64,000 nucleotides of DNA from Clostridium sp. OM02-18AC (GTDB taxonomy: Bacteria; Bacillota; Clostridia; Lachnospirales; Lachnospiraceae). This document shows, piece by piece, positions 56,042 through 63,447 of the stretch. The stretch is from the NCBI RefSeq assembly GCF_003481825.1, contig NZ_QULW01000013.1:1-64000 (forward strand). The letters are read 5' to 3'. The translations under genes were made by a program, and so were the position numbers. A model generated the notes under the pieces. That model ran no database searches and was not told the origin of the DNA. It worked only from the letters and a program-made list of their open reading frames with translations. Position 1 is the stretch's first letter, and each line of letters begins with the position of its first letter.

Positions 56042-56107
56042 AAAATCCCCGTTTTCCAGTGTTTTCTGCTATAATGAAAAGCAGAAACATGGGAAAACGG
56101 GGATTTT
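56042..56107 (+). terminator. Long hairpin terminator after the phosphohexomutase
   Basis: The arms AAAATCCCCGTTTTCC and GGGAAAACGGGGATTTT pair, with an inner GTTTTCTGC/GCAGAAAC stem and a loop that contains TATAAT. A T-run ends it. The embedded TATAAT may also serve as a -10 box for the lipoprotein gene starting at 56139. Confidence 0.75.
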
Positions 56108-56138
56108 TTCAGAAGTAACGGAAATGGGGAGAACACGA

Positions 56139-57167
56139 GTGAAGATCAGGAGAAGAATATGGATTCTGGCGGCAATACTGCTGTTACTTTCTGCCTGCGG
56201 GAAGAAAACGGCAGGGCCGATGTTTGCGCAGACACAGGTACCAGCTGATCTGGTGATCTGTACGGACCAGGAGCCATTGGTTTACGAGCCGGTGGTAAAA
56301 GAGTTTGAGGAGCGCACCGGTCTGAGCGTGGAAGTGAAGGCAGGAACATCGGAAAACGTGCGGCAGATGTTTGAACAGGCGAAAGACTGGGATCTTGCAT
56401 TTGGGGTGAGTACCGAACTTCTGGATGAGTATGCGGCGCTTTGGATGCCTTACGAAAGCGCCCAGGAGGCAGCGGTTGCAGAGACATTCCGTTCGGTAGA
56501 CCACAGCTGGAGCGCATTCTCAGTCCTTCCGCTGGTCATTATGTACAACACGAATGTCGTGACTTACCGGGAACTCCCGGTTGGGTGGGCAAGTCTGCTG
56601 GAGCCGAGGTGGAAAGGCAGGGTAGCATTTGCGGACCCGGAAAAATCGGATATTTCTCTGACTGCCCTGGCAGCCGCAGCCCTGGTCAGCCCGGAAAAAG
56701 AACAGTACGTGCAGGAACTTGCCGGCAATCTGGATCATAATCTGCTGGAAAACATCGCCCAGGTAAAGGAAGAAATTCTGGATGGCCGCTGCAGTGTAGG
56801 CGTGACGACGGAGGAAACTGCGCAGGCACTTCGCAGCAGCGGAGCTGATGTAGATTATATTTACCCGGAAGAAGGCACACTTCTGGTCCTGGAAGGAACA
56901 GCCATCCGCCGGGGAGCTGTGCATGAAGAAACTGCAAAACAGTTTCTGGAGTTTACGCTCAGCAAAGATGTACAGAAAATCCTTATGGACAGTCAGAGCC
57001 GAAGGTCGGTACGGCAGGATGTGGAGACACCAAAGGGGATGGATGCTCTCGAAAGGCTGCCGCTTCCGGATGCTGATTTTGAAACCATTTCTATGGAAAA
57101 AAGAAAAATCCTGGAATCGTGGAAATCCATATCGGATGCGGAAGCAGGAATGGGAGGTGCATCATGA
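56139..57167 (+). CDS. Extracellular substrate-binding lipoprotein, possible sensor partner (HptA-like)
   Basis: 342 aa from GTG 56139 (GGGGAG 7 nt upstream; ATG 56124 has no ribosome site). Lipobox LLSAC. The binding domain starts ADLVICTDQEPLVYEPVVKE and shares the family fold with the protein at 50209 (YRELPVGWASLLEPRWKGRVAF). It is not with the transporter genes but directly before a sensor kinase, whose start overlaps its stop (ATGA). In staphylococcal HptARS a binding lipoprotein serves as the glucose-6-phosphate sensor, and this layout matches. The role is inferred. Confidence 0.8.
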   Translation: MKIRRRIWILAAILLLLSACGKKTAGPMFAQTQVPADLVICTDQEPLVYEPVVKEFEERTGLSVEVKAGTSENVRQMFEQAKDWDLAFGVSTELLDEYAALWMPYESAQEAAVAETFRSVDHSWSAFSVLPLVIMYNTNVVTYRELPVGWASLLEPRWKGRVAFADPEKSDISLTALAAAALVSPEKEQYVQELAGNLDHNLLENIAQVKEEILDGRCSVGVTTEETAQALRSSGADVDYIYPEEGTLLVLEGTAIRRGAVHEETAKQFLEFTLSKDVQKILMDSQSRRSVRQDVETPKGMDALERLPLPDADFETISMEKRKILESWKSISDAEAGMGGAS

Positions 57168-58867
57168 AAAAAATCCACCTTTCATTCCGGGGACGGGTGT
57201 TCCTGGCGTGCCTGGCGGTCGCCCTGGTGCCGCTCTTTCTTTCCAGTATTGTGATGGTCCGGCTGTTTACCGCATCCTTAAACCGGCAGAGCGAACAGGA
57301 AGCACAGCGGCAGATCTCAGAGATCAGCAGCCGGTTTACGGCACTTTTGGAGGACTGCGAGAATGTCTGCCGGGAACAGACAAAGGATGGTTCCGTGGCC
57401 CGCTATATGATCGATACGACTACGGTGGAAATGCAGCGCGGCATGTATGTGTCGCTGTATCAGGCATCCAAGGAAATATACGGGCATGCGCAGATCAGCG
57501 TTTACGATGTCGGGGGAAGGCTGCGTTTTACGACGGATACGATGACGCGCGGGGACCGTCTTCCGGTTTACTGGGGACTTTTGAAAAAAGCTTCCGGGAA
57601 AAAACAGATGACCTGGTACCGGACAGACCCGTATCTGAACCTGACGGACAGCCGTGTGCTGATGCAGGGCGCTTATCCAATCGAAAATTCAGAAGGAGCC
57701 AGAACCGGATACCTGGTACTGGACTTCACAAGGGAGAATTTCGACAGCATTTTCAGCGGTTTTTATTCCCTGACCGATACCATTTTACTTCTGGACGCGC
57801 ACCAGCGTCCCATTTACTGCTCCAGACCAGATTACGATGCTGAAAAAATGGAAGAGATCGCAGCCGGAATGGAGAAGCAGACGAACACGGAGGATGATAC
57901 ACAGTATCTGCGGGCGAACGAGCCGGAACGCGGCTTTTCCGTGATCCTATGCAGGCAGGCGCCGATCAGCGCACCGGCCATGCAGACCATGGGCACGGTG
58001 ATCCTTGCCATGTCCCTGTTAAGTCTGTGCCTGTGCTTAAGCATTTCCGGCATCCTGACGCGGAGCATTGCAAGACCAGTCAGCCAGCTGGATAAAGCTA
58101 TGGAAAAGGTGAAAGCAGGAGATCTGAGTATCCGGGTCCGCAGCACGCGAAACGATGAACTCGGGCGGCTGACCGAAAGCTTCAACAGAATGGTAATCGA
58201 TTTAAACAGTTACCTGGAAGAAAGAGTGCAGAAACAGAAGGATTTAAATGAGACAACGCTGCGTCTCTACCAGACACAGCTGAACCCGCATTTTCTGTAC
58301 AATACGCTGGATACCATCAAATGGAATGCCAGGATTAGGCAGATTCCGGAAATTGCGGTGCTGGCGGAAAACCTGGCAGTCATTTTGCGAAAGAGCATAT
58401 CCAGCAAGCCCTTTATTCCATTAAAGGAAGAACTGGACACCATAGACAGTTACATCCGAATCCAGAAGATCCGGTTCAGCGGACGATTCCTTTATGAGAC
58501 AGAAATTCCGGACCAGCTGGAAGAATGTATGATTCCGAAGATGATCCTGCAGCCGCTGGTGGAAAATGCCATCATTCACGGGCTGGATGGCTGTGACAAT
58601 GGTTATATCTGTATCTATGCAGCGCAGAAAGACGGAGTATTAAGTATCTCCGTGACCGATGACGGATGTGGAATGAGTGCGGATATGGTGGACTGGATCA
58701 ACAGCCCGGCACCGGCAAAGCGGGACGGACATCTGGGACTTTACAATGTCATTCAGATCTTGAAAATCTATTATGGGGAAACATACGGGATGCATGCGCA
58801 GGTAGAGGAGGACGGGACTACCGTGACGCTGCGTCTGCCGTTTCGAAAGGATGAAAACAATGGATAG
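57164..58867 (+). CDS. Sensor histidine kinase (LytS/YesM type)
   Basis: 567 aa from ATG 57164 (GGGAGGT upstream). A first helix (about 12-32), a large extracellular region (about 33-275), a second helix (about 280-303), and a HAMP domain (about 303-355, SQLDKAMEKVKAGDLSIRV) are followed by the kinase. The phosphoacceptor is His 376 in QLNPHFLYNTLDTIKWNA. The ATPase domain has LVENAIIHGLDG, DDGCGMS and HLGLYNV. This class pairs with AraC-type response regulators, as here. The RR gene starts inside its 3' end. Confidence 0.94.
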   Translation: MKKIHLSFRGRVFLACLAVALVPLFLSSIVMVRLFTASLNRQSEQEAQRQISEISSRFTALLEDCENVCREQTKDGSVARYMIDTTTVEMQRGMYVSLYQASKEIYGHAQISVYDVGGRLRFTTDTMTRGDRLPVYWGLLKKASGKKQMTWYRTDPYLNLTDSRVLMQGAYPIENSEGARTGYLVLDFTRENFDSIFSGFYSLTDTILLLDAHQRPIYCSRPDYDAEKMEEIAAGMEKQTNTEDDTQYLRANEPERGFSVILCRQAPISAPAMQTMGTVILAMSLLSLCLCLSISGILTRSIARPVSQLDKAMEKVKAGDLSIRVRSTRNDELGRLTESFNRMVIDLNSYLEERVQKQKDLNETTLRLYQTQLNPHFLYNTLDTIKWNARIRQIPEIAVLAENLAVILRKSISSKPFIPLKEELDTIDSYIRIQKIRFSGRFLYETEIPDQLEECMIPKMILQPLVENAIIHGLDGCDNGYICIYAAQKDGVLSISVTDDGCGMSADMVDWINSPAPAKRDGHLGLYNVIQILKIYYGETYGMHAQVEEDGTTVTLRLPFRKDENNG

Positions 58868-59621
58868 AGTCGTAGTCGTGGAAGACGAAACCATGGCAAG
58901 AAAGGGAATTATCCTGACGATCGACTGGTCTGCGTTAGACTGTGTGATCGTGGGGGAAGCTGCCAATGGGGAAGAAGGGGCAGAGCTTGTGAAGCGGCTG
59001 TCACCGGATCTTGTGGTAACCGATGTCAAGATGCCCAGGATGGACGGTGTGGAGATGATCACAAAGCTGCGGGCGGAGGGCTGTCAGGCGCGCTTCATTA
59101 TCCTGACGGCATACAGTGATTTTAAATATGCCCAGAGTGCACTGCGTCTTGGTGTCAGTGATTACCTTTTAAAGCCGCTAAAAGATGGAGAGCTTGAGGC
59201 AGCGGTCCGCCATATCCAGGGACTTCGGGATGCGCGGGAAACCCAGACAGATGCCAGTGCCGATGCGCCGGTCCTTCGCTTAAGTCCGGTCAAAAATACA
59301 AAAAATAAATATGTAGAGCAGGCTGTGCAGCTGATCCGGGAGCATTACCGGGAAGATATCAATATCAGCACGGTAGCAGGAAATCTGGAAATCAGCGAAG
59401 GATATTTAAGCCGCGTATTCAAAAAAGAGACGGACTACACGTTCACCAACTATCTTACCTGGTACCGGATGAAGAAAGCCATGACCCTGTTAAAAGACTG
59501 CCGGGTGAAGGTTTACGAGGTGGCGGAGCAGGTGGGATATTCCGATACGGCATATTTCAGCGCCCAGTTCAAAAAGGTGACGGGGATCTCCCCGTCGGAG
59601 TATCAGGACCGGAGCCGGTAA
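58860..59621 (+). CDS. Response regulator with AraC-type DNA-binding domain
   Basis: 253 aa from ATG 58860 (AAAGGA about 8 nt upstream; ATG 58851 is the alternative). The receiver domain (1-120) has the acidic pair VEDE, phosphoacceptor Asp 55 in LVVTDVKMPRMDG, and Lys in LKPLKDGEL. The C-terminal two-HTH AraC domain (about 155-253) includes ISEGYLSRVFKKETDYTFTNYL and VGYSDTAYFSAQFKKVTGISPSEYQ. It overlaps the kinase gene by 8 nt. The likely targets are the transporter genes at 50209 and 51738. Confidence 0.95.
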   Translation: MDRVVVVEDETMARKGIILTIDWSALDCVIVGEAANGEEGAELVKRLSPDLVVTDVKMPRMDGVEMITKLRAEGCQARFIILTAYSDFKYAQSALRLGVSDYLLKPLKDGELEAAVRHIQGLRDARETQTDASADAPVLRLSPVKNTKNKYVEQAVQLIREHYREDINISTVAGNLEISEGYLSRVFKKETDYTFTNYLTWYRMKKAMTLLKDCRVKVYEVAEQVGYSDTAYFSAQFKKVTGISPSEYQDRSR

Positions 59622-59649
59622 AAAAATTTAAAAAAATTGAAAAAAGGGG

Positions 59650-59701
59650 TTGCAAAATAAGTTAGCCTATGCTAATATAATGACAGTTAGCCGCAACTAA
59701 C
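59650..59701 (+). promoter_or_regulatory. Promoter with two iron-regulator-like palindromes
   Basis: TTGCAA (59650-59655), 17 nt, TAATAT (59673-59678). Palindrome TTAGC-CTAT-GCTAA (59662-59675) lies in the spacer and overlaps the -10, and GTTAG-CCGCAA-CTAAC (59686-59701) lies at the transcription start. Both positions suit repression. TTAG...CTAA inverted repeats resemble sites of DtxR/IdeR-type metal repressors. The palindromes are seen; the regulator is inferred. Confidence 0.55.
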
Positions 59702-59799
59702 TACATGTGAATATTCTATACATTTCGTCTGGTTTCATCTGACCCGTGAAATCAGAAACTCAACTCCTAAACAGAAAGCACGCGCGAGCGTGCTTTTTG
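59685..59799 (+). ncRNA. Candidate small RNA, ORF-free promoter-terminator unit
   Basis: Between the palindrome-bearing promoter and a strong terminator lie about 115 nt with no ORF of note. A 9-bp hairpin (CTGGTTTCA/TGAAATCAG, about 59729-59755) is in the middle, followed by the single-stranded ACTCAACTCCTAAAC, which is complementary in character to ribosome sites. It could be a metal-regulated sRNA or the orphaned control region of a lost metal-transport operon. Confidence 0.45.
59775..59799 (+). terminator. Terminator of the candidate small RNA
   Basis: Stem AAAGCACGC / GCGTGCTTT with a GCGA tetraloop and further T residues. Confidence 0.85.
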
Positions 59800-59882
59800 T
59801 CGTCTGTGGATCAGGATGGCTTTGTTGGAGCATCCGCTGAGGCTATCTGCCCCCTTCGTTCTTGAAAAAAAGAAAACCATCC

Positions 59883-59940
59883 AAATTAGTTGTCTAATTT
59901 TCGTGCCCTCATTGAAGACTCTGGATAAAAATGTTAAAAT
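59883..59940 (+). promoter_or_regulatory. Operator-promoter of the HTH gene, shared with 61720
   Basis: The inverted repeat AAATTAG-TTGT-CTAATTT (59883-59900) is followed by GTGCCCTCATTG, -35 TTGAAG (59912-59917), 17 nt, -10 TAAAAT (59935-59940). The same order and spacing recur at 61597-61655. Confidence 0.6.
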
Positions 59941-59997
59941 TATATAATATTATGAATTCACGAGTAATTGATAAAATATAAAAAGGGTTGGATGGGT

Positions 59998-61452
59998 ATG
60001 TCAGAATTTTCGGAAGCAATCAAAGAAGAAATCAAAAAATCCGGGCAGACTTTGCTTTATTTATCCGATGCAAGCGCTCTTTCCCTGGACCATATTTCCA
60101 AGATGCGGCAGGGAAAGCGCCTGCCACAGGATGCAGAAAAAGTAAGAAAGCTGATCATGGCGCTGCAATGTTCGGAAAAGGTGTCCCAGACATTGTTTTC
60201 ACTGTATAAAAAAGAACGCATGGGCCGCGAAGAGTGGGACTGCATGCAGGAAATCAAAAAACTGCTGGAAGCTCCGAACAGCTTTTTGGAGTCATCGGCA
60301 GAGCCTGCGAAAAAACCTCCGAAACAGGAATCAATGCGGAAAGTACGTGTGTTAAACAGCCGGACAGAAGTTCTTTCTTTTTTACAGAAAATGCTTCCAA
60401 CGTGCAGCTCGGTTTTGCGCATGGCAACCGAAGAAATACCGGAAGCGGTAGTGGAGCTGCTGGCACTTTCCCTGAACCAGTTCCAGATCCGCTGCGAGCA
60501 CCTGTTTTCCTTAAAAACAATCCGCGTAGCAGACGGAAGTCTTTACAATCTGCGATTCATCAACCGGATCATGCCGCTGATCCGATCTGGAAAGAATTAT
60601 CTTCCGTATTACGATTATGAAGAAAAAGCAGATGATCTCCTTCCAAACTGGCTGATCTGTGACCAGTGGGCAGTTGGCCTGCAGCGGGATATGGAAAGCG
60701 GCATTGTAATCTGGGAAGAAGAGCAGATTTCCTATCTGAGAAGACGGTATGAGCGCAAGAAGAAAAACAAACGCAGTCTTTTGCGGCATTTTTCCGATAT
60801 TGACCAGTGGGCGGTCTGGATTACCGAAAACCGGAAGCATTATCTTGCTGAGATGCAGACTGCAGGCTTCCGCCAGCAGGATGTAAAGAACTACTATATG
60901 GAGTACGGACCGTGTTTCTTAAATGTGCTGTCGGTAAAACTTTTGGAGAAGCACCTGCTTCTGGGCGAACCGGAAAAATCAGGGCTGATCCAGTACTGGA
61001 TCTTACGCAAACAGCAGATTGACCAGGAAAAAGCAGTTCATTTCTTTACGCGGGAGGGGCTGGAGTATTCCATTTCCACCGGCCGTTTATCGGAAATTCC
61101 GGAACAGATCTATACGCCGCTTACCATTCCAGAGAGAATCGAACTTTTGGAAAAGTTTTTGGCGTGGGTTAAGGAACCGGACGCAAAAGTCTACATGCTT
61201 GACGACCGGCAGCTCAACCTCCCAATCGGAACCTTTGTGTATTCCACCGTGTCCATGGTAGATAATGAGCTGATCTTGTACCTTGGACGTGAGGATGCGA
61301 CATACTGTTCTGTGATTGAGCAGGGAATCGCCGATAAATTAAACCGCTTCTGCCATATGCTGGAAGAAGGGGAAATGATCTGCCCGCAGGAAGAATGTGA
61401 AAGAATCATTGGTGAGATGATTGAGAAACTGCGGGGGGGGATTTTAAAATAA
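59998..61452 (+). CDS. HTH-domain regulator-like protein of unknown function
   Basis: 484 aa from ATG 59998 (AAAAGGG upstream; ATG 59992 also possible). The N-terminal about 60 residues look like an XRE-type helix-turn-helix (IKKSGQTLLYLSDASALSLD, then HISKMRQGKRLPQDAEKV). The long remainder (about 110-484) is soluble, mixed alpha/beta, rich in Trp, Tyr and Glu, and matches no domain I recognise. It may sense a ligand. Large HTH proteins of this plan are common in Lachnospiraceae. It ends with an eight-G tract just before the stop codon. It shares a promoter layout with the zinc-ribbon gene downstream. Confidence 0.65.
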   Translation: MSEFSEAIKEEIKKSGQTLLYLSDASALSLDHISKMRQGKRLPQDAEKVRKLIMALQCSEKVSQTLFSLYKKERMGREEWDCMQEIKKLLEAPNSFLESSAEPAKKPPKQESMRKVRVLNSRTEVLSFLQKMLPTCSSVLRMATEEIPEAVVELLALSLNQFQIRCEHLFSLKTIRVADGSLYNLRFINRIMPLIRSGKNYLPYYDYEEKADDLLPNWLICDQWAVGLQRDMESGIVIWEEEQISYLRRRYERKKKNKRSLLRHFSDIDQWAVWITENRKHYLAEMQTAGFRQQDVKNYYMEYGPCFLNVLSVKLLEKHLLLGEPEKSGLIQYWILRKQQIDQEKAVHFFTREGLEYSISTGRLSEIPEQIYTPLTIPERIELLEKFLAWVKEPDAKVYMLDDRQLNLPIGTFVYSTVSMVDNELILYLGREDATYCSVIEQGIADKLNRFCHMLEEGEMICPQEECERIIGEMIEKLRGGILK

Positions 61453-61471
61453 ATTCATATATGAAAAAAAG

Positions 61472-61519
61472 AAACTTCAAATCGGTACGATATTTGATAA
61501 CCGGTTTGGAGTTTTTTTG
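61472..61519 (+). terminator. Terminator after the HTH gene
   Basis: Stem AAACTTCAAATCGGT / ACCGGTTTGGAGTTT followed by a run of T residues. Confidence 0.88.
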
Positions 61520-61596
61520 TTGTAAAGCATATAAAAATAAGTTACAGATAGATTTCTCAATGTAGGTAGAAAGGACAGGTTATTTATATGAAATGT

Positions 61597-61655
61597 AAAT
61601 TAGTTTGTCTAAAAATGACGCCCTAATTGTTGGAAAATTGGGGAAATGGTAAAAT
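61597..61655 (+). promoter_or_regulatory. Operator-promoter of the zinc-ribbon gene
   Basis: TTAG-TTTGT-CTAA (61600-61612), then GACGCCCTAATTG, -35 TTGTTG (61627-61632), 17 nt, -10 TAAAAT (61650-61655). The gap from CTAA to the -35 is 14 nt, as at the HTH gene. Confidence 0.6.
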
Positions 61656-61719
61656 ATTATGAAATCAATATAAAAAATATGTGCAATATATCCAGTTTTG
61701 GGGCGCATGAGGGGAGGAA

Positions 61720-63432
61720 ATGAAAGTGAAATGTCCAAAATGTGGTACGGAAAATGCGTGTGGCTCAAAATATTGCAAACGCTGTGGTAAGCCAATAAGA
61801 GCAGATATATGCATGCAGGAAAAAGAAAAGTATGCATCTGAACAGGTGGCAGGTAAGCAAGGAAAAGAGACACTTATGAGATATATGTCATCTCTGAAAG
61901 CCTTAATGCCTAAATTTACAGGTATAAAAAAGCATATATCGAAAAAGAAAATAGCGGGTGTAAGCGCAGTGATTGTGATAGCGGCAGTTGTCGGGGCAGT
62001 TGTTGTAAATACAGGAAAAACCATTCAACTGGATGATTACCTGGTGATAGAAACAGAAGGATATGAAGGTTATGGTAAGGCCACGGCTTTTATTGACTGG
62101 GCTGCAATAAAATCAAAATATGGTTCAAAATTATCGTTTACCAAAGCTGCGAAAGAAGAATTTGGACGTTCATTACGAGATATGAATCTATTGGAATTTT
62201 TGAAAGATGAAATTAAGGTCTCCTTAGATGAAAGTACAGATCTTTCTAATGGTGACAATATTGCTTACACTTGGGAACTTGAAGATGATCTGCCTAAATA
62301 TGTGGGATGCAAGTTCAAATATAAAAATGGGGACTATCAGGTATCTGATCTTGAGGAAGTAGGTACATTTGACGCATTTGCTGACGTGACAATTGAATTT
62401 TCAGGAACTGAGCCACATGGGAAAGCAGGTCTTAATTATACAGGACTTGAACTTTACAGTGCTGATTTCAATTGTAGTAAAACAAATGATTTAAAGAACG
62501 GTGATGTAATTACAGTCCAGATTAAAGAAAACTCTATTGAGAATTGTGCAAAGACAAAAGGAATTGTTCCAAAAGAAACAAAAAAAGAGTATATCGTAAC
62601 TGGGCTTGAACATGTACTTTCGAAAATTGAAGAGCTCGATGATGAAACATTGCAGAAAATGATACAACAGGGTTTTGATGAATATAATGCCCAGGTTGCA
62701 CGTGATTGGACTGACGAGGGAGAAAAACTGGAGAAAATAACCTATATTGGTAATTACCTGTTAACACCAAAGAATAAGGATTCACAGGAAAATTTACTGT
62801 ATTTGATTTATAAAGCCCAGATTCATAACAGTAATACAGAAGATGGTCGGAACTATGATCAGATCAATGATATTTATTGGTATATCCAGTATAGTAATTT
62901 GTTGGTTGACGGTGAGTCGAAAGTTAAGGCAGAGGTGACAAAATACAATGCTTTGCGTTATGGTCATAAGACTACATTTGAAACGGGAGAAGAATGGTGG
63001 GAAAAACGATGGACTTATGATGGATACGCAACCTTGGACGATTTATATAAAGATGTTGTAATTGCCAATATAGATTCTTACAATCATGAAGATAATATAA
63101 CTGAGAATGGAACGTCAGCAGAACCAACCATGAAAAATGAAACAGCGGCTTCAGACAAGGGAGAATATATCTTACCATTAAGCAATACAAAAGTGCTGAC
63201 AAGGGAGGATATTGAAACTTTGTCTGCGGAAGAACGAAAAATAGCATTAAATGAAATCTATGCCCGTCATGGAAGAAAATTTAAAGATGCTAAGCTGCAG
63301 GCGCATTTTGATGCATGTAGCTGGTATACTGGAACGATTGAACCGGAAAATTTCAAAGAAGCTGGTCTTTCGGAAATTGAGATAGCAAATAGAGATCTTC
63401 TTGTACAGTATAGGGAAGAAATGGGTGAGTGA
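61720..63432 (+). CDS. Zinc-ribbon membrane protein with C-terminal YARHG domain
   Basis: 570 aa. The N-terminal zinc ribbon is CPKCG...CKRCGKPI (residues 4-25). A basic linker leads to one membrane helix (about 78-97), so the remainder is outside. The extracellular part (about 100-480) is rich in charged and aromatic residues with repeat-like beta segments. The C-terminal YARHG domain (about 505-555) shows NEIYARHGRKFKD and CSWYTG. GGGGAGG precedes the start. Similar zinc-ribbon/TM/YARHG proteins are frequent in Clostridia with no known function. Codon use is more AT-rich than the preceding genes. Confidence 0.8.
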   Translation: MKVKCPKCGTENACGSKYCKRCGKPIRADICMQEKEKYASEQVAGKQGKETLMRYMSSLKALMPKFTGIKKHISKKKIAGVSAVIVIAAVVGAVVVNTGKTIQLDDYLVIETEGYEGYGKATAFIDWAAIKSKYGSKLSFTKAAKEEFGRSLRDMNLLEFLKDEIKVSLDESTDLSNGDNIAYTWELEDDLPKYVGCKFKYKNGDYQVSDLEEVGTFDAFADVTIEFSGTEPHGKAGLNYTGLELYSADFNCSKTNDLKNGDVITVQIKENSIENCAKTKGIVPKETKKEYIVTGLEHVLSKIEELDDETLQKMIQQGFDEYNAQVARDWTDEGEKLEKITYIGNYLLTPKNKDSQENLLYLIYKAQIHNSNTEDGRNYDQINDIYWYIQYSNLLVDGESKVKAEVTKYNALRYGHKTTFETGEEWWEKRWTYDGYATLDDLYKDVVIANIDSYNHEDNITENGTSAEPTMKNETAASDKGEYILPLSNTKVLTREDIETLSAEERKIALNEIYARHGRKFKDAKLQAHFDACSWYTGTIEPENFKEAGLSEIEIANRDLLVQYREEMGE

Positions 63433-63447
63433 TAAGGGGGAATTTCT

